Source: Chloroflexota bacterium (GTDB lineage: Bacteria; Chloroflexota; JAJPGV01). Taken from it: a stretch of 64,000 nucleotides of DNA. The translations under genes and the position numbers were made by a program. This document shows, piece after piece, positions 45,693 through 55,215 of this stretch; the first letter of the stretch is position 1; each line of letters begins with the position of its first letter. The DNA is taken from positions 193,037-257,036 of the forward strand of contig JAJPGV010000056.1 of the NCBI GenBank assembly GCA_021325635.1, written 5' to 3'. The notes under the pieces are model-generated. The model was not told the origin of the DNA, did no database searches, and saw only the letters and a program-made list of their open reading frames with translations.

Positions 45693-48639
45693 GCTCGATA
45701 TCCGCGAGCTCGCCGCTGAGCTGCGGCGGCGGATCGACGGAGAGGTGCGGTTCGACGATGGCAGTCGGGCGCTGTATGCCACCGATTCATCCAATTACCG
45801 CCAGGTGCCGCTGGGCGTCGTGGTGCCGCGCACGACGGAAGATGTCGTGAGGACGATCGGGGTTTGTCGTGAGCTTGGGGCGTCCGTCCTGTCACGCGGA
45901 GGAGGAACAGCTCTGGCCGGCCAGAGCTGCAACACGGCGGTGCTGATCGATTGGTCCAAGCACGTCAATCGGGTGATCGAGCTGGACCCGCGTGCTCGCC
46001 GCGCGTGGGTTGAGCCAGGCTGCGTGCTCGACACGCTGAGGGACGCCGCGGAGGAGCACCATCTCACCTTCGGGCCCGACCCCGCTACCCACAACCACTG
46101 CACCTTCGGCGGCATGGTTGGCAATAACTCCTGCGGCGTCCACTCGGTCATGGCCGGCCGGACGGTGGACAACGTCGAGGCCCTCGAGGTCCTGACGCAC
46201 GACGGCGTGCGTCTCACCACCGGTCCTACGACCGACCGAGAGCTGGAGGAGATCGTCGCCGCGGGCGGCAGGCGTGGCGAGGTCTATGCCCGGCTCAGAG
46301 CGCTTCGTGACAGGTACGCTGACCTCATTCGCGCCCGATTCGTCCATATTCCACGGCTGGTGTCCGGCTACGGGCTGGACTGGCTGCTGCCGGAGAAGGG
46401 CTTCAATGTGGCTCGGGCGCTGGTGGGCAGTGAGAGCACCTGCGTAACCGTGTTGAAAGCGCAGCTTCGGCTGGTTCCTTCACCCCGAGCACGGTCCCTG
46501 CTCATCCTGGGCTACCCCGACGTGTACGACGCGGCCGAGCACGTGCCCTTGGTGCTCGAGCACAAGCCGATTGCGCTGGAAGGCGTCGACATAGAGCTCA
46601 CCGAGCTGTCCGTGATGATGGGCCTGCACCCGGGCTCCATCAAGCTGCTGCCGAAGGGCGCCGGGTGGCTGTTCGTGGAGCTCGGCGGCGAGACAAAGGA
46701 AGAGTCGGACGAGCGGGCGCGCGACGTGATGCGGGCACTCGAGAAGGAGCGCAACGCGCCCTCTATGAAGCTGTTCGACGACCGCTGGGAAGAAGAGCAG
46801 ATGTGGAAGGTGCGAGAGTCGGGCCTGGGCGCAACGACCTTCTTGCCGGGGCCACGGCACCGCGTCGCCTGGCCGGGCTGGGAGGATGCGGCCATCCACC
46901 CCGACAACCTGGCGAGCTATCTGCGGGAGTTCCGGAAGCTGCTCGACGCCTACTCCTACCAGGGATCGCTGTACGGCCACTTCGGTGATGGCTGCGTGCA
47001 CACCAGCACCGACTTCGATCTCGAAACGCCCGAAGGGATTCGACAGTTCCGGTCGTTTGTCGAGCAGGCGTCCGACCTGGTGCTGAAGTACGGCGGCTCA
47101 TTCTCGGGCGAGCACGGGGACGGGCAGGCGCGTGGTGAGCTGCTGGTGAAGATGTTCGGGCCGGAGCTCATCACCGCCTTCCGGGAGTTCAAGGCGATCT
47201 GGGATCCCCAGGGGCTGATGAATCCGGGTAAGGTGGTGGACGCCCATCCGCTCGACAGCAACCTTCGCCTGGGCGTGGATTTCAACCCGCGCGACTTCCC
47301 CACGCATTTCAGCTTCATCCCCGACGACAACCTGGCCAGCTTCAGCCGCGCGGCGCTGCGCTGCGTGGGCATCGGACAGTGCCGCAAGACCCGCGGCGGG
47401 ACGATGTGCCCCAGCTACATGGCGACGCGCGAAGAAAAGCACAGTACGCGTGGGCGGGCGCGCATGCTGTTCGAAATGGTGCGGGGCGACGTCATCCGCG
47501 ACGGCTGGCGTTCGAAGGAGGTCTTCGAGGCGCTGGACCTCTGCCTGTCCTGCAAGGGCTGCAAGAGCGAATGCCCGGTGAACGTCGACATGGCCACCTA
47601 CAAGGCTGAATTCCTGTCGCACTATTACGCCGGGCGGGTCCGGCCCCTCCATGCCTACGCATTTGGGCTCATCATGTATTGGTCGCGTCTGGCGGCTATC
47701 TCGCCGAGATTGGCCAACTTCTTCACGCAAACACCACTGCTCGCGGCGGCGGCGAAGGCGGTCATCGGCGTGGCGCCGCGGCGGCGGTTGCCGCCATTCG
47801 CGAATGCCACCTTCCAGGATCGCGTCCGCGGGCGTCCATCCGCTCCGGACCGATCCGCGCCCCAGGTGGTGCTGTGGCCCGATACCTTCAACAACTACTT
47901 CCATCCGGAGACGGGCCTGGCGGCCGTGGAGGTGCTGGAAGCCGCGGGCTTTCGAGTCACGGTGCCCCAAGGCTTCATGTGCTGCGGGCGTCCGCTTTAC
48001 GACTACGGCATGCTCGACCTGGCCAAGCACCGCTTGCGAGCAACGATGAAGCGGCTGCGCCCGTGGATACGAGCCGGCGTGCCCATCGTGGGCCTGGAGC
48101 CGAGCTGTGTAAGCGTGTTCCGGGATGAGCTGCTGAACCTCTTTCCCGAGAACAAGGACGCGAAGCGACTGCAGCAGCAGGTGCTGCTCCTGAGTGAATT
48201 CCTCGAGCGTAAAGCCCCTCACATGACGTGGCCGAAGCTGGCCAGGCAGGCCTTGGTGCACGGGCACTGCCACCAGAAATCAGTCATGTCGATGGCCGAC
48301 GAGCAGCGTCTGCTGGAGAAGCTGGGCATCGAGCTGGAGATGCCGGACTCCGGCTGCTGTGGGATGGCGGGCGCGTTTGGCTTCGAAAGAGGCGCGCATT
48401 ACGACGTCTCCATGGCCTGCGGGGAGCGCCGGCTGCTGCCGGCCGTGCGCAGATCGTCCGACGACACCCTGCTGATTGCCGATGGCTTCAGCTGCCGCGA
48501 GCAGATCGCCCAGGCGACCGGCCGGCGTGCTATGCACCTGGCCGAGGCCCTCGAGCTGGCGTTGCAGCAGGCGGGACCGCTATCAGGGCCGTCAGTGCGA
48601 GAGGACGTGGCAGCGCCGGTTGGCAGGAGCGCGGTATGA
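45670..48639 (+). CDS. fused FAD/Fe-S 2-hydroxyacid dehydrogenase (YdiJ-like, D-2-hydroxyglutarate or D-lactate type)
   Basis: 989-residue membrane-associated oxidoreductase that joins a GlcD-like FAD part and a GlcF-like Fe-S part. FAD_binding_4 with SRGGGTALAGQS near residue 75 and FGGMVGNNSCG near 152; FAD-oxidase C-terminal domain with YGHFGDGCVH near 438 and SGEHGDG near 480, the latter with active-site His. Two [4Fe-4S] motifs follow (CVGIGQCRKTRGGTMC and CLSCKGCKSEC, residues 560-640), then two CCG domains (FMCCGRP; DSGCCGMAGAFG). Size and layout equal E. coli YdiJ. Electrons probably go to the quinone pool. ATG 45670 has AAGG upstream; ATG 45685 is an alternative. Sits in the block with the enolase-type enzyme. 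Confidence 0.88.
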   Translation: MHNLMPSELDIRELAAELRRRIDGEVRFDDGSRALYATDSSNYRQVPLGVVVPRTTEDVVRTIGVCRELGASVLSRGGGTALAGQSCNTAVLIDWSKHVNRVIELDPRARRAWVEPGCVLDTLRDAAEEHHLTFGPDPATHNHCTFGGMVGNNSCGVHSVMAGRTVDNVEALEVLTHDGVRLTTGPTTDRELEEIVAAGGRRGEVYARLRALRDRYADLIRARFVHIPRLVSGYGLDWLLPEKGFNVARALVGSESTCVTVLKAQLRLVPSPRARSLLILGYPDVYDAAEHVPLVLEHKPIALEGVDIELTELSVMMGLHPGSIKLLPKGAGWLFVELGGETKEESDERARDVMRALEKERNAPSMKLFDDRWEEEQMWKVRESGLGATTFLPGPRHRVAWPGWEDAAIHPDNLASYLREFRKLLDAYSYQGSLYGHFGDGCVHTSTDFDLETPEGIRQFRSFVEQASDLVLKYGGSFSGEHGDGQARGELLVKMFGPELITAFREFKAIWDPQGLMNPGKVVDAHPLDSNLRLGVDFNPRDFPTHFSFIPDDNLASFSRAALRCVGIGQCRKTRGGTMCPSYMATREEKHSTRGRARMLFEMVRGDVIRDGWRSKEVFEALDLCLSCKGCKSECPVNVDMATYKAEFLSHYYAGRVRPLHAYAFGLIMYWSRLAAISPRLANFFTQTPLLAAAAKAVIGVAPRRRLPPFANATFQDRVRGRPSAPDRSAPQVVLWPDTFNNYFHPETGLAAVEVLEAAGFRVTVPQGFMCCGRPLYDYGMLDLAKHRLRATMKRLRPWIRAGVPIVGLEPSCVSVFRDELLNLFPENKDAKRLQQQVLLLSEFLERKAPHMTWPKLARQALVHGHCHQKSVMSMADEQRLLEKLGIELEMPDSGCCGMAGAFGFERGAHYDVSMACGERRLLPAVRRSSDDTLLIADGFSCREQIAQATGRRAMHLAEALELALQQAGPLSGPSVREDVAAPVGRSAV

Positions 48640-48693
48640 GGTCCAGGCCCCTGCGGTCTGTCGGGCGAACGATCTGCGCGGAGGTGGCTGCCC

Positions 48694-49695
48694 GTGGCTG
48701 ATTCGCTCGAGAATCGGGTCGTTGTCATCACTGGCGCCAGCAGCGGAATCGGCCGTGCCTGCGCGCGAGCCTTCGGCGCGACCGGCGCCAATGTTGCGCT
48801 GATTGCCCGCAGTCAGCCGGCGCTGGAGGCGGCGGCAGGTGAGATTACCGCCGCGGGTGGCCATGCCCTGAGCTTGCCGCTGGACGTCGCCGATTCCGAC
48901 GCAGTGCAGAAGGGCGCGGCTGCCGTCGAGCAGCAGTGGGGGCACATTGACGTTTGGGTCAACAACGCCATGGTGTCAGTTTTCTCGCCGGCCATGCAGA
49001 TGAACATGCAGGAGTTCCGGCACGTCACTGAAGTCAATTATTTGGGCTGCGTATACGGCACCATGGCTGCCCTCGCAAGCATGGTCCCGCGCGATTCAGG
49101 CGTGGTCGTCCAGGTGTGCTCCGCGCTGGCCTACCGATCGATCCCGCTGCAGAGCGCCTACTGTGCCAGCAAGGCAGCTATGCGAGCGTTCAGTGATTCC
49201 GTCCGAACGGAGCTGCTGCACGACGGCAGCAAGGTTCGTATCTCGACCCTCATCCTGCCGGCGGTCAATACGCCTCAGTTCGACGTAGTTAGGTCTCGGT
49301 TGCCGCGTCATCCCCAGCCGGTGCCGCCCATCTACCAGCCGGAGCTGATAGCCGATGCCGTGCTCTACGCCTGCCGGCACGGCGTGCGTGAAATGGTGAT
49401 AGGCGGCAGCGCCTTGAAGGCCGTCGTCGGTCAGAAGATCGCCCCCGGCCTGCTGGACCGGTACGTGGGTCGGACACTGTATGACGCGCAGCAAACAGAC
49501 CAGCCCATCAATCCCGACCGGCCCGACAACCTGTTTGCGCCGCTGCCGGGCGACCCGGGCGCTCATGGCGACTTCGACAGCAAAGCGCGAAGTCGCAGCC
49601 TGCAGCTGTGGGCGCGTATGCATCCGCGGGTCAGCGCCATCGGGCTGCTGGCAGCCATGGCCCTTGGTCAGCGACTGCTGCGGAAACCGGCTTGA
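48694..49695 (+). CDS. SDR-family oxidoreductase with C-terminal extension
   Basis: 333 residues. Rossmann motif TGASSGIG (13-20), the NNAM variant near 90, catalytic Ser in QVCSALAYRS, Tyr and Lys in YCASK (near 152-156). After the usual 250 residues comes an 80-residue Pro/Asp-rich and helical tail ending in a hydrophobic helix (AIGLLAAMALGQRLL), which could bind the membrane; the same form is found in SDRs annotated as epimerase-like membrane-bound proteins. GTG start at 48694 with GGAGGTGG before it. The stop TGA overlaps the TTG start of the GH15 gene. Confidence 0.84.
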   Translation: MADSLENRVVVITGASSGIGRACARAFGATGANVALIARSQPALEAAAGEITAAGGHALSLPLDVADSDAVQKGAAAVEQQWGHIDVWVNNAMVSVFSPAMQMNMQEFRHVTEVNYLGCVYGTMAALASMVPRDSGVVVQVCSALAYRSIPLQSAYCASKAAMRAFSDSVRTELLHDGSKVRISTLILPAVNTPQFDVVRSRLPRHPQPVPPIYQPELIADAVLYACRHGVREMVIGGSALKAVVGQKIAPGLLDRYVGRTLYDAQQTDQPINPDRPDNLFAPLPGDPGAHGDFDSKARSRSLQLWARMHPRVSAIGLLAAMALGQRLLRKPA

Positions 49696-51522
49696 ACATC
49701 GCCGACTATGCGATCGTGGGGGATGCTCGGACCGCGGCCCTGATCTCTCGCGAAGGCTCGGTCGACTGGTGGTGCCTCCCCCGTCCCGATTCCCCGTCGA
49801 TGTTCGCTCGGCTGCTCGATCCCGACGGCGGCTACCTGTCGGTCCGCCCGCTTGGGCGCTTCAGCGCCTCGCGAAGGTACATCCCGGGCACAAACGTCGT
49901 GGAAGTTCACGACGGCCGATGGGCGATTGAGCGTGCGAGATGCGATGCCGGTGACCTCGGAGGAGGCCAAACGGCGCGAGCTGCTGCCTGAGCACGAGCT
50001 GCTGCGGGAGATCCGCGGGGAGCAAGGGTGCGTTTCGATAGAGGTCGCGTACGAGCCACGACCCGACTACGCTCGGCAAACCGCTCGGCTCATCGACCGT
50101 GGCCGCTTGGGCACGTGGATCGAATCGAATCGGGAGGCGGCCATCCTGTGCAGCGACGTGACGATGGGCGTCAATGCCGCCCGGATGCGAGCAGAAGGGA
50201 CGGCGGAGGTACGAGCCGGGCAGATCCTGCACGTCTCCGTCTCGTACAGCCGCAACGGCCCGGCAGTCGTTCCGCCTCTGGGCCCGATGGCGCGGCGCCG
50301 CATGGATGGCACGGTCGCCTGGTGGCGAGCTTGGTCGCAGCGGTGCAGCTACGCCGGTCCTTATCGCGATGCCGTAATGCGCAGCCTGCTGGTGCTGAAG
50401 CTGCTGAGCTATGCGCCATCCGGGGCATTCATCGCGGCTCCGACCACCTCTCTGCCGGAAGTCACGGGCGGTGTGCGAAATTGGGATTATCGCTACTGCT
50501 GGCTGCGTGACGCTTCGTTCACCATGCGCGCGCTGCTTGGCCTGGGCTATGAGGAGGAAGCCGCCGCCTTCTGCAGCTGGCTGCTCGACACGACGCGGCT
50601 CAGTTGGCCCAAGCTGCGGGTCCTGTACGACGTCTACGGCGGCACCCGCCACCGCCAGCAGCAGCTGAGCCACCTGCGCGGCTTTGCCGGATCACGGCCA
50701 GTTCGCATCGGCAACGACGCGCAGTGTCAGCTGCAGCTCGACGTCTATGGAGAGCTGCTCGATGCGGTGAGCCACTTTCTGCTCGAACGAGGCCACAGCC
50801 TGGATGGGGACACGCGGCGGATGCTGGCTGGTCTCGGCAGAACCGTTTGCGACGACTGGCAGAGCGCTGATGAGGGCATCTGGGAGATGCCGAACGGCCG
50901 CTTCCAGCACACGTACTCGAAGGTCATGTGCTGGGTGGCTTTGGACCGCTTGCTGGAGCTGAATGAAGCCGGCAAGCTGCAGGTGCCGGTGGCCAAGCTG
51001 CAGGCGGCGAGGGACTCCATCAGGTCGTGCGTCGAGGGGCGTGGCTTCAGCTCAGAGCTCGGCAGCTACACCCGCACGTTGGATGGCTCCGATGTCGACG
51101 CCAGCCTCTTGCTGCTGCCGCTGTATGGCTACGTCGAGCCGAAATCACGACGTATGCGCTCGACCGTGGAACAGGTGCTGCGGCGGCTTGGGTGCGGCCC
51201 GTTCGTCCTCCGCTACGAAGCAGGCCTGGATGGTTTGCCCGGCAGCGAAGGGGGGTTCGGCATCGCCAGCTTCTGGGCGGTCCAGGCTTTGGCTCGAGCG
51301 GGCAGGCTGTCGAAGGCCGTCAGCCTGTTCGAACAGCTGCTCGGCTACGCCAACGACGTTGGCCTGTATGCCGAGCAGTTCGATCCTGACAATGGCGAGC
51401 CTCTCGGCAACTATCCGCAGGCATTTACGCACGTTGGTCTCATCAATGCCGCGCTGGTGCTCGAGGAGCTGCAAGCAGGACGGCAGGAAGCCGCACGCGT
51501 CACGTCGGAGGCTCGGACATGA
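49692..51522 (+). pseudogene. glycoside hydrolase family 15 (glucoamylase/trehalase-like), frameshifted near the N-terminus
   Basis: The TTG at 49692 opens IADYAIVGDARTAALISREG and GSVDWWCLPRPDSPSMFARLLD, the N-terminal beta domain of bacterial GH15 enzymes; near 49905 the frame is lost and continues one base over with FTTADGRLSVRDAMPV to the stop at 51522. In the second part the (alpha/alpha)6 barrel shows NWDYRYCWLRDASFTM, EGIWEMPNGRFQHTYSK with the general acid Glu, and a C-terminal FGIASFWAVQAL region with the base Glu replaced or shifted. The whole protein would be about 610 residues, the family norm. It starts inside the SDR stop and overlaps the next ATG (ATGA). It would hydrolyse alpha-glucosides such as trehalose. 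Confidence 0.8.
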
Positions 51523-51998
51523 ATCGTTGGAACAACACCTTCTGGAGCCTGGCAGCGACCACCGTGCTGACCATGCTGATGGCCGGCAGTCAGGGACTGG
51601 GCTTCACCCGCATGAATATCCCTTTCATGCTGGGTACCATGACAACGCCCGATCGCGACCGAGCAAAGGTCGCGGGGTTCGGGCTGCACTTCGTGAACGG
51701 ACTCGGCTTCGCGCTGGTGTACGAGGCCGCCTTCCGCGGCTGGGGCCGCGCTGGCTGGTGGCGTGGCGCGGCTATTGGCCTAGTCCATTCGCTGTTCGTT
51801 CTCGTGGCGGGCATGGCGCTGCTGCCAGAGATCCATCCTCGCATGGCTTCCGAGCAGCACGGTCCAACACCTACCCGGCAGCTCGAGCCGCCTGGCTTCC
51901 TGGCGTTGAACTATGGTCCGCAGACGCCCATCTCCGTAGTGCTGGCGCACCTGGTGTATGGCGCGATGCTGGGCCAGTTCTATCGCCTCGACGGCTGA
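51519..51998 (+). CDS. membrane protein of unknown function
   Basis: 159 residues with four predicted helices (about 8-25, 47-67, 78-100 and 137-152). Short conserved-looking pieces are LHFVNGLGFALVYEA and VLAHLVYGAMLG, which look like a repeated helix motif. A polar loop lies at 105-135. It overlaps the GH15 stop by four bases, thus it is the last gene of that transcript. Similar short proteins occur beside carbohydrate genes in high-GC bacteria, but no function is known to me. Confidence 0.65.
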   Translation: MNRWNNTFWSLAATTVLTMLMAGSQGLGFTRMNIPFMLGTMTTPDRDRAKVAGFGLHFVNGLGFALVYEAAFRGWGRAGWWRGAAIGLVHSLFVLVAGMALLPEIHPRMASEQHGPTPTRQLEPPGFLALNYGPQTPISVVLAHLVYGAMLGQFYRLDG

Positions 51999-52070
51999 CG
52001 CTTCGGCTTGCGCCAAATGCGACAGGGTTAGCGGTCCTGATCTGAAAACGCCGTAAGGACATATTCTCAG

Positions 52071-52087
52071 TTGCGAATTAGTTGCAA
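52071..52087. promoter_or_regulatory. Nur-box-like operator upstream of the nickel/cobalt transporter
   Basis: TTGCGA-ATTAG-TTGCAA, that is TTGCgA-N5-TTGCAA, equals the Nur binding motif known from Streptomyces (tTGCaa-N5-ttGCAA) with one change. It lies 64 bases before the CbiM ATG, in an AT-rich patch. A Fur-family gene sits at the end of the same cluster. Confidence 0.6.
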
Positions 52088-52150
52088 CTAGAATACGATT
52101 GCGGTTGCTGAACGGGCGGATTGCCGCACAGGCCGAGGAGAACAGCCGAT

Positions 52151-53437
52151 ATGCACATTCCGGACGGGTACCTGAGCCCAGTCTTCTCCATTGGTATGGG
52201 CGTGGCCACGGTACCGGCCTGGGCCCGCGCCGTGAGGAAGGTGCGCGAGGTGCTGACCACCAGGACAGTGCCCCTGCTGGCCATATTTGCCGCCTTCAAC
52301 TTCACCATCATGATGTTCAACGTGCCGGTTCCAGGCGGTACGACCGCCCACGGCGTGGGCGGCACGCTGGTGGCCATCGTTCTTGGTCCGTGGGCGGCGG
52401 TTGTCACCGTCAGCACAGCGCTGGTCCTGCAGGCTCTGTTCTTCGGCGACGGCGGGATCCTGGCCATCTTTGCCAACTGCTTCAACATGGGCGTGCTCTT
52501 GCCTTTCACGGGCTACTGGACCTATCGCCTCATCGCCGCCGGGGCGCCGCTGCTGTCGGTTCGTCGGCTGTGGGCCGCGGCCATCGGCTCATATGTGGGT
52601 ATTACGCTGGCCGGCCTGGCCGTTGGCGTCGAGCTTGGGCTGCAGCCGATCCTGTTCAATGACGGTGGGCGGCCGCTCTACAGTCCATATGGTTTAGCCG
52701 CGGCCGTTCCGACGATGCTCCTGGCGCACGCGTTGGGCGCCTCTATCGTCGAGGCAATCATCACCGCCTTGGTGCTGAGCTACATCCGGCAGCACCACCC
52801 CGAATACCTCACTTCCTTGAAGGCGGTCGTTGCCGGAGCCGGCGCGGACATGGGCCCGGCCAGGCAACGGCCGGTGTGGCAGCTGGCCGTCATAGGTCTC
52901 GTGGTAGGGGCGCCGCTGCTACTCGTGGCTGGCTTGGTGACAGGCGGTGGGAACGTCGGCAGCCTGTTCGGAGCCGACTGGTCACAGGTCGATTGGCCGG
53001 GTGTTGGCAGCATGATGCTGGTTACCGCCGGCGTCGGCATCGTGGCTGTGCCGATCGTCAGGTTCCTGCTGCCGGAGCGCTTCAAGAGCGTCGGTACGGC
53101 CTACACCGTGGCCGCCGTCCTGGCTCCACTGGGTCTCATCGCGCCGGGGTTCGCATTCGGCGAAGGCAGCCCCGACGATCTGATGAAGGAGCTCGGCTTC
53201 GTTCCGTCCGGCCTGCAAAGCCTGTCCGGTATATTCAGCGCGCCCCTGTCCGGCTACAATCTGCCGCTGCCCTGGTTCAGCGATGCCAACGCGCCTCTGT
53301 GGCACCAGGGGTTAGGTTACGAGATCGTGGCGGTCATCGGAATCCTGCTGTTGGGCGCCGTCGTGCTGGCTCTTGGCCGGCTGCTTCGAGGCCGGGAGGA
53401 CGCGCCAGGCGGCGTGGTCGGAGGCACCGCGGCATAG
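52151..53437 (+). CDS. cbiM: CbiM/NikM-type substrate-binding component of an ECF nickel/cobalt transporter
   Basis: 428-residue membrane protein that captures Ni2+ or Co2+. It begins MHIPDGYLSP; the free Met1, His2 and His67 (in TTAHGVGG) are the planar metal ligands of NikM/CbiM, and all are present. About ten helices; the C-terminal 110 residues (after PERFKSVGTAY) carry a CbiN/NikN-like extension with two helices, so this is probably an MN fusion. The ATG at 52151 must be the start because the N-terminal amine binds metal; AGGAG precedes it. A Nur-like box upstream suggests nickel control. CbiQ follows with the TAGTG overlap and CbiO after that. Confidence 0.9.
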   Translation: MHIPDGYLSPVFSIGMGVATVPAWARAVRKVREVLTTRTVPLLAIFAAFNFTIMMFNVPVPGGTTAHGVGGTLVAIVLGPWAAVVTVSTALVLQALFFGDGGILAIFANCFNMGVLLPFTGYWTYRLIAAGAPLLSVRRLWAAAIGSYVGITLAGLAVGVELGLQPILFNDGGRPLYSPYGLAAAVPTMLLAHALGASIVEAIITALVLSYIRQHHPEYLTSLKAVVAGAGADMGPARQRPVWQLAVIGLVVGAPLLLVAGLVTGGGNVGSLFGADWSQVDWPGVGSMMLVTAGVGIVAVPIVRFLLPERFKSVGTAYTVAAVLAPLGLIAPGFAFGEGSPDDLMKELGFVPSGLQSLSGIFSAPLSGYNLPLPWFSDANAPLWHQGLGYEIVAVIGILLLGAVVLALGRLLRGREDAPGGVVGGTAA

Positions 53438-54297
53438 TGAGCTGCTCCTGCCATAGCGCGGCGCGCGGACGTGTTGGCTGGCTCGAACGGACGTTGGCTG
53501 GCATCGCCAGCTCAATCGAGCAGGCGGTGTTCACGGAGGAGCACGCGCGCCGGCGTGGGTGGCTGCAGGCCGTCGATCCGCGTATCAAGGTCCTGATGTT
53601 CGCGGCCGTGATCATCGCCGCCAGCGCTTCGAGCTCGTTTGGCGTCCTCGCGGGGCTGTACCTGCTGTTGCTGGCCGCGGCCTGGAAGAGTCAGCTTCCC
53701 TTCGAGCTCTTCGTGCGGCGCACATGGGTGGGGATCCCGTTCTTTGCCGGTATCGTGGTGCTGCCCTCGATCTTCTTCGGCCTGCCGCCTCGGCTGTTCG
53801 ACGTTTCCCTGGGACCGCTCCAGCTCGGGCTGTCGCTGCCCGGGCTGTACGGCGCGACGGTGTTCGTGATGCGGGTCGCGGTCTGCGTCTCGCTGGCGGT
53901 CCTGCTGGTGCTCACCACGCGCTGGTCGGACCTGCTGAAGAGCCTGCGGGCCCTTCGCGCGCCGCAAGTCTTCATCCTCATCCTTTCCATGACCTATCGC
54001 TACGTTTTCCTGTTCCTGCACACCATGAACGGGATGTTCGAGGCCCGCAAGAGCCGGGTCGTCGCCCGCCCCGGCGGGCGCGAGGACCGGCGCTGGATTG
54101 CTCGCTCCATGGGCGCGCTGCTGAATCGCTCGTTCAAAATGAGCGGCGACGTGTACGCTGCCATGCTGGCGCGAGGCTTCACCGGCGAGGTTCGGACGTA
54201 CTCTACCTACCGGCTTGGAATGGCCGACTGGCTGGCTTTGGCCGGCGCTTTCGCCGTGGCCGTCGGCGCTGCCCTGGTGAGCCGGTGGATACGGTAG
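53437..54297 (+). CDS. cbiQ: CbiQ-type ECF transporter transmembrane component
   Basis: 286 residues, T component that couples the ATPase to CbiM. Five to six helices, among them AAVIIAASASSSFGVLAGL, VGIPFFAGIVVLPSIFFG and VFVMRVAVCVSLAVLL. The coupling helices hold the A-R-G type signatures: ARKSRVVAR near 205 and AMLARGFTGE near 250, which bind the ATPase. Starts with GTG at 53437, whose G is the last base of the CbiM stop TAG. The next gene starts 13 bases before its stop. Clear assignment by sequence and order. Confidence 0.88.
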   Translation: MSCSCHSAARGRVGWLERTLAGIASSIEQAVFTEEHARRRGWLQAVDPRIKVLMFAAVIIAASASSSFGVLAGLYLLLLAAAWKSQLPFELFVRRTWVGIPFFAGIVVLPSIFFGLPPRLFDVSLGPLQLGLSLPGLYGATVFVMRVAVCVSLAVLLVLTTRWSDLLKSLRALRAPQVFILILSMTYRYVFLFLHTMNGMFEARKSRVVARPGGREDRRWIARSMGALLNRSFKMSGDVYAAMLARGFTGEVRTYSTYRLGMADWLALAGAFAVAVGAALVSRWIR

Positions 54298-55163
54298 CCC
54301 CGCCGGCCGCTGAGGCCGTCTTCAAGCTGGCCGGCGTCCGCTACGTGTACAACGGCCGCCAAGTCGCTCTGGACGGCATCGACCTGGAGATACGAGCGGG
54401 CGAGCAGGTGGCGCTCCTGGGGGCGAACGGCACCGGCAAGTCCACGCTGCTGAAGATGCTGGACGGCATCATCGGCCCCTCAGAAGGATCGATGCAGGCC
54501 CTCGGCGCCGACGTTAGGCTGGTGACGGCTGGCGACGAGGCTTTCCGGTTCCATCGCGAAGTCGGCCTGGTTTTCCAGGACCCGGACGTCCAGCTGTTCA
54601 GCCCGACAGTGCTGGACGACGTCGCCTTTGGGCCGCTGCAGCTCGGTCTGTCGCCCGAGGAAGTGAAGCGCTGCTGCGACGAAGCGCTGGACCAGATGGG
54701 GATCGCGCACCTGGCCGACCGTGCGCCTTTCGAGCTGTCCGGCGGAGAGAAGAAACGCGTGGCCATCGCCTCGGTGCTGTCGTTGGGGCCGCGGGTCATC
54801 CTGCTCGACGAGCCAACGGCCTCCCTCGACCCACGCACGAAGTGGGTGCTGGTGAACCTCATTCGGATGCTCGGCCAGTCTGGCCGGACGATCGTCACCG
54901 CGACGCATGAGCTCGACATCGTGCCCGTCATTGCCGACCGGGTAGTGGTCATCGGCGAAAACCGGCGAGTCGTTGCCGATGGCCGTCCGAGCGAAGTGCT
55001 GGCCAATCGCGAGCTGCTGATCGAAGCCAACCTGATTCACGAGCATCTCCACCAGCATGGCGGGCTGGCCCACACCCATGAGCACGAGCACGACGGTACG
55101 CACGCGCACGCGCATGCGGCGGCCTCAGGCGAGGTCCGTACGTTCCGCGATCCTGGCCCCTAG
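54285..55163 (+). CDS. cbiO: CbiO-type ATP-binding component, His-rich tail
   Basis: 292-residue ABC ATPase. Walker A GANGTGKST (about 47-55), Q-loop in VFQDPDVQLFS, signature ELSGGEKKR, Walker B VILLDEPTASLD, switch His in TATHELD. ECF transporters of this kind usually use two ATPases or a homodimer; only one gene is here, so a homodimer is likely. The C-terminus is striking: from about residue 255 it is rich in His (LHQHGGLAHTHEHEHDG, then THAHAHA), a metal-binding or buffering tail seen in some nickel/cobalt importers. GTG at 54285 is the start, in the end of cbiQ. Followed by a convergent Fur gene. Confidence 0.9.
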   Translation: MDTVAPPAAEAVFKLAGVRYVYNGRQVALDGIDLEIRAGEQVALLGANGTGKSTLLKMLDGIIGPSEGSMQALGADVRLVTAGDEAFRFHREVGLVFQDPDVQLFSPTVLDDVAFGPLQLGLSPEEVKRCCDEALDQMGIAHLADRAPFELSGGEKKRVAIASVLSLGPRVILLDEPTASLDPRTKWVLVNLIRMLGQSGRTIVTATHELDIVPVIADRVVVIGENRRVVADGRPSEVLANRELLIEANLIHEHLHQHGGLAHTHEHEHDGTHAHAHAAASGEVRTFRDPGP

Positions 55164-55215
55164 CCAGCAGAGAGCTGCGCCAGCCCGCTAGGCCGGCCGG
55201 CTCATACAGGCAACG

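Noticed and set aside
52876-53436. long plus-strand open frame running into cbiQ from upstream
   Set aside because: It overlaps the well-supported CbiM frame; only the part from GTG 53437 reads as CbiQ.
53559-54284. upstream extension of the cbiO frame
   Set aside because: Overlaps CbiQ in another frame and lacks family sequence; GTG 54285 gives the normal ABC N-terminus.
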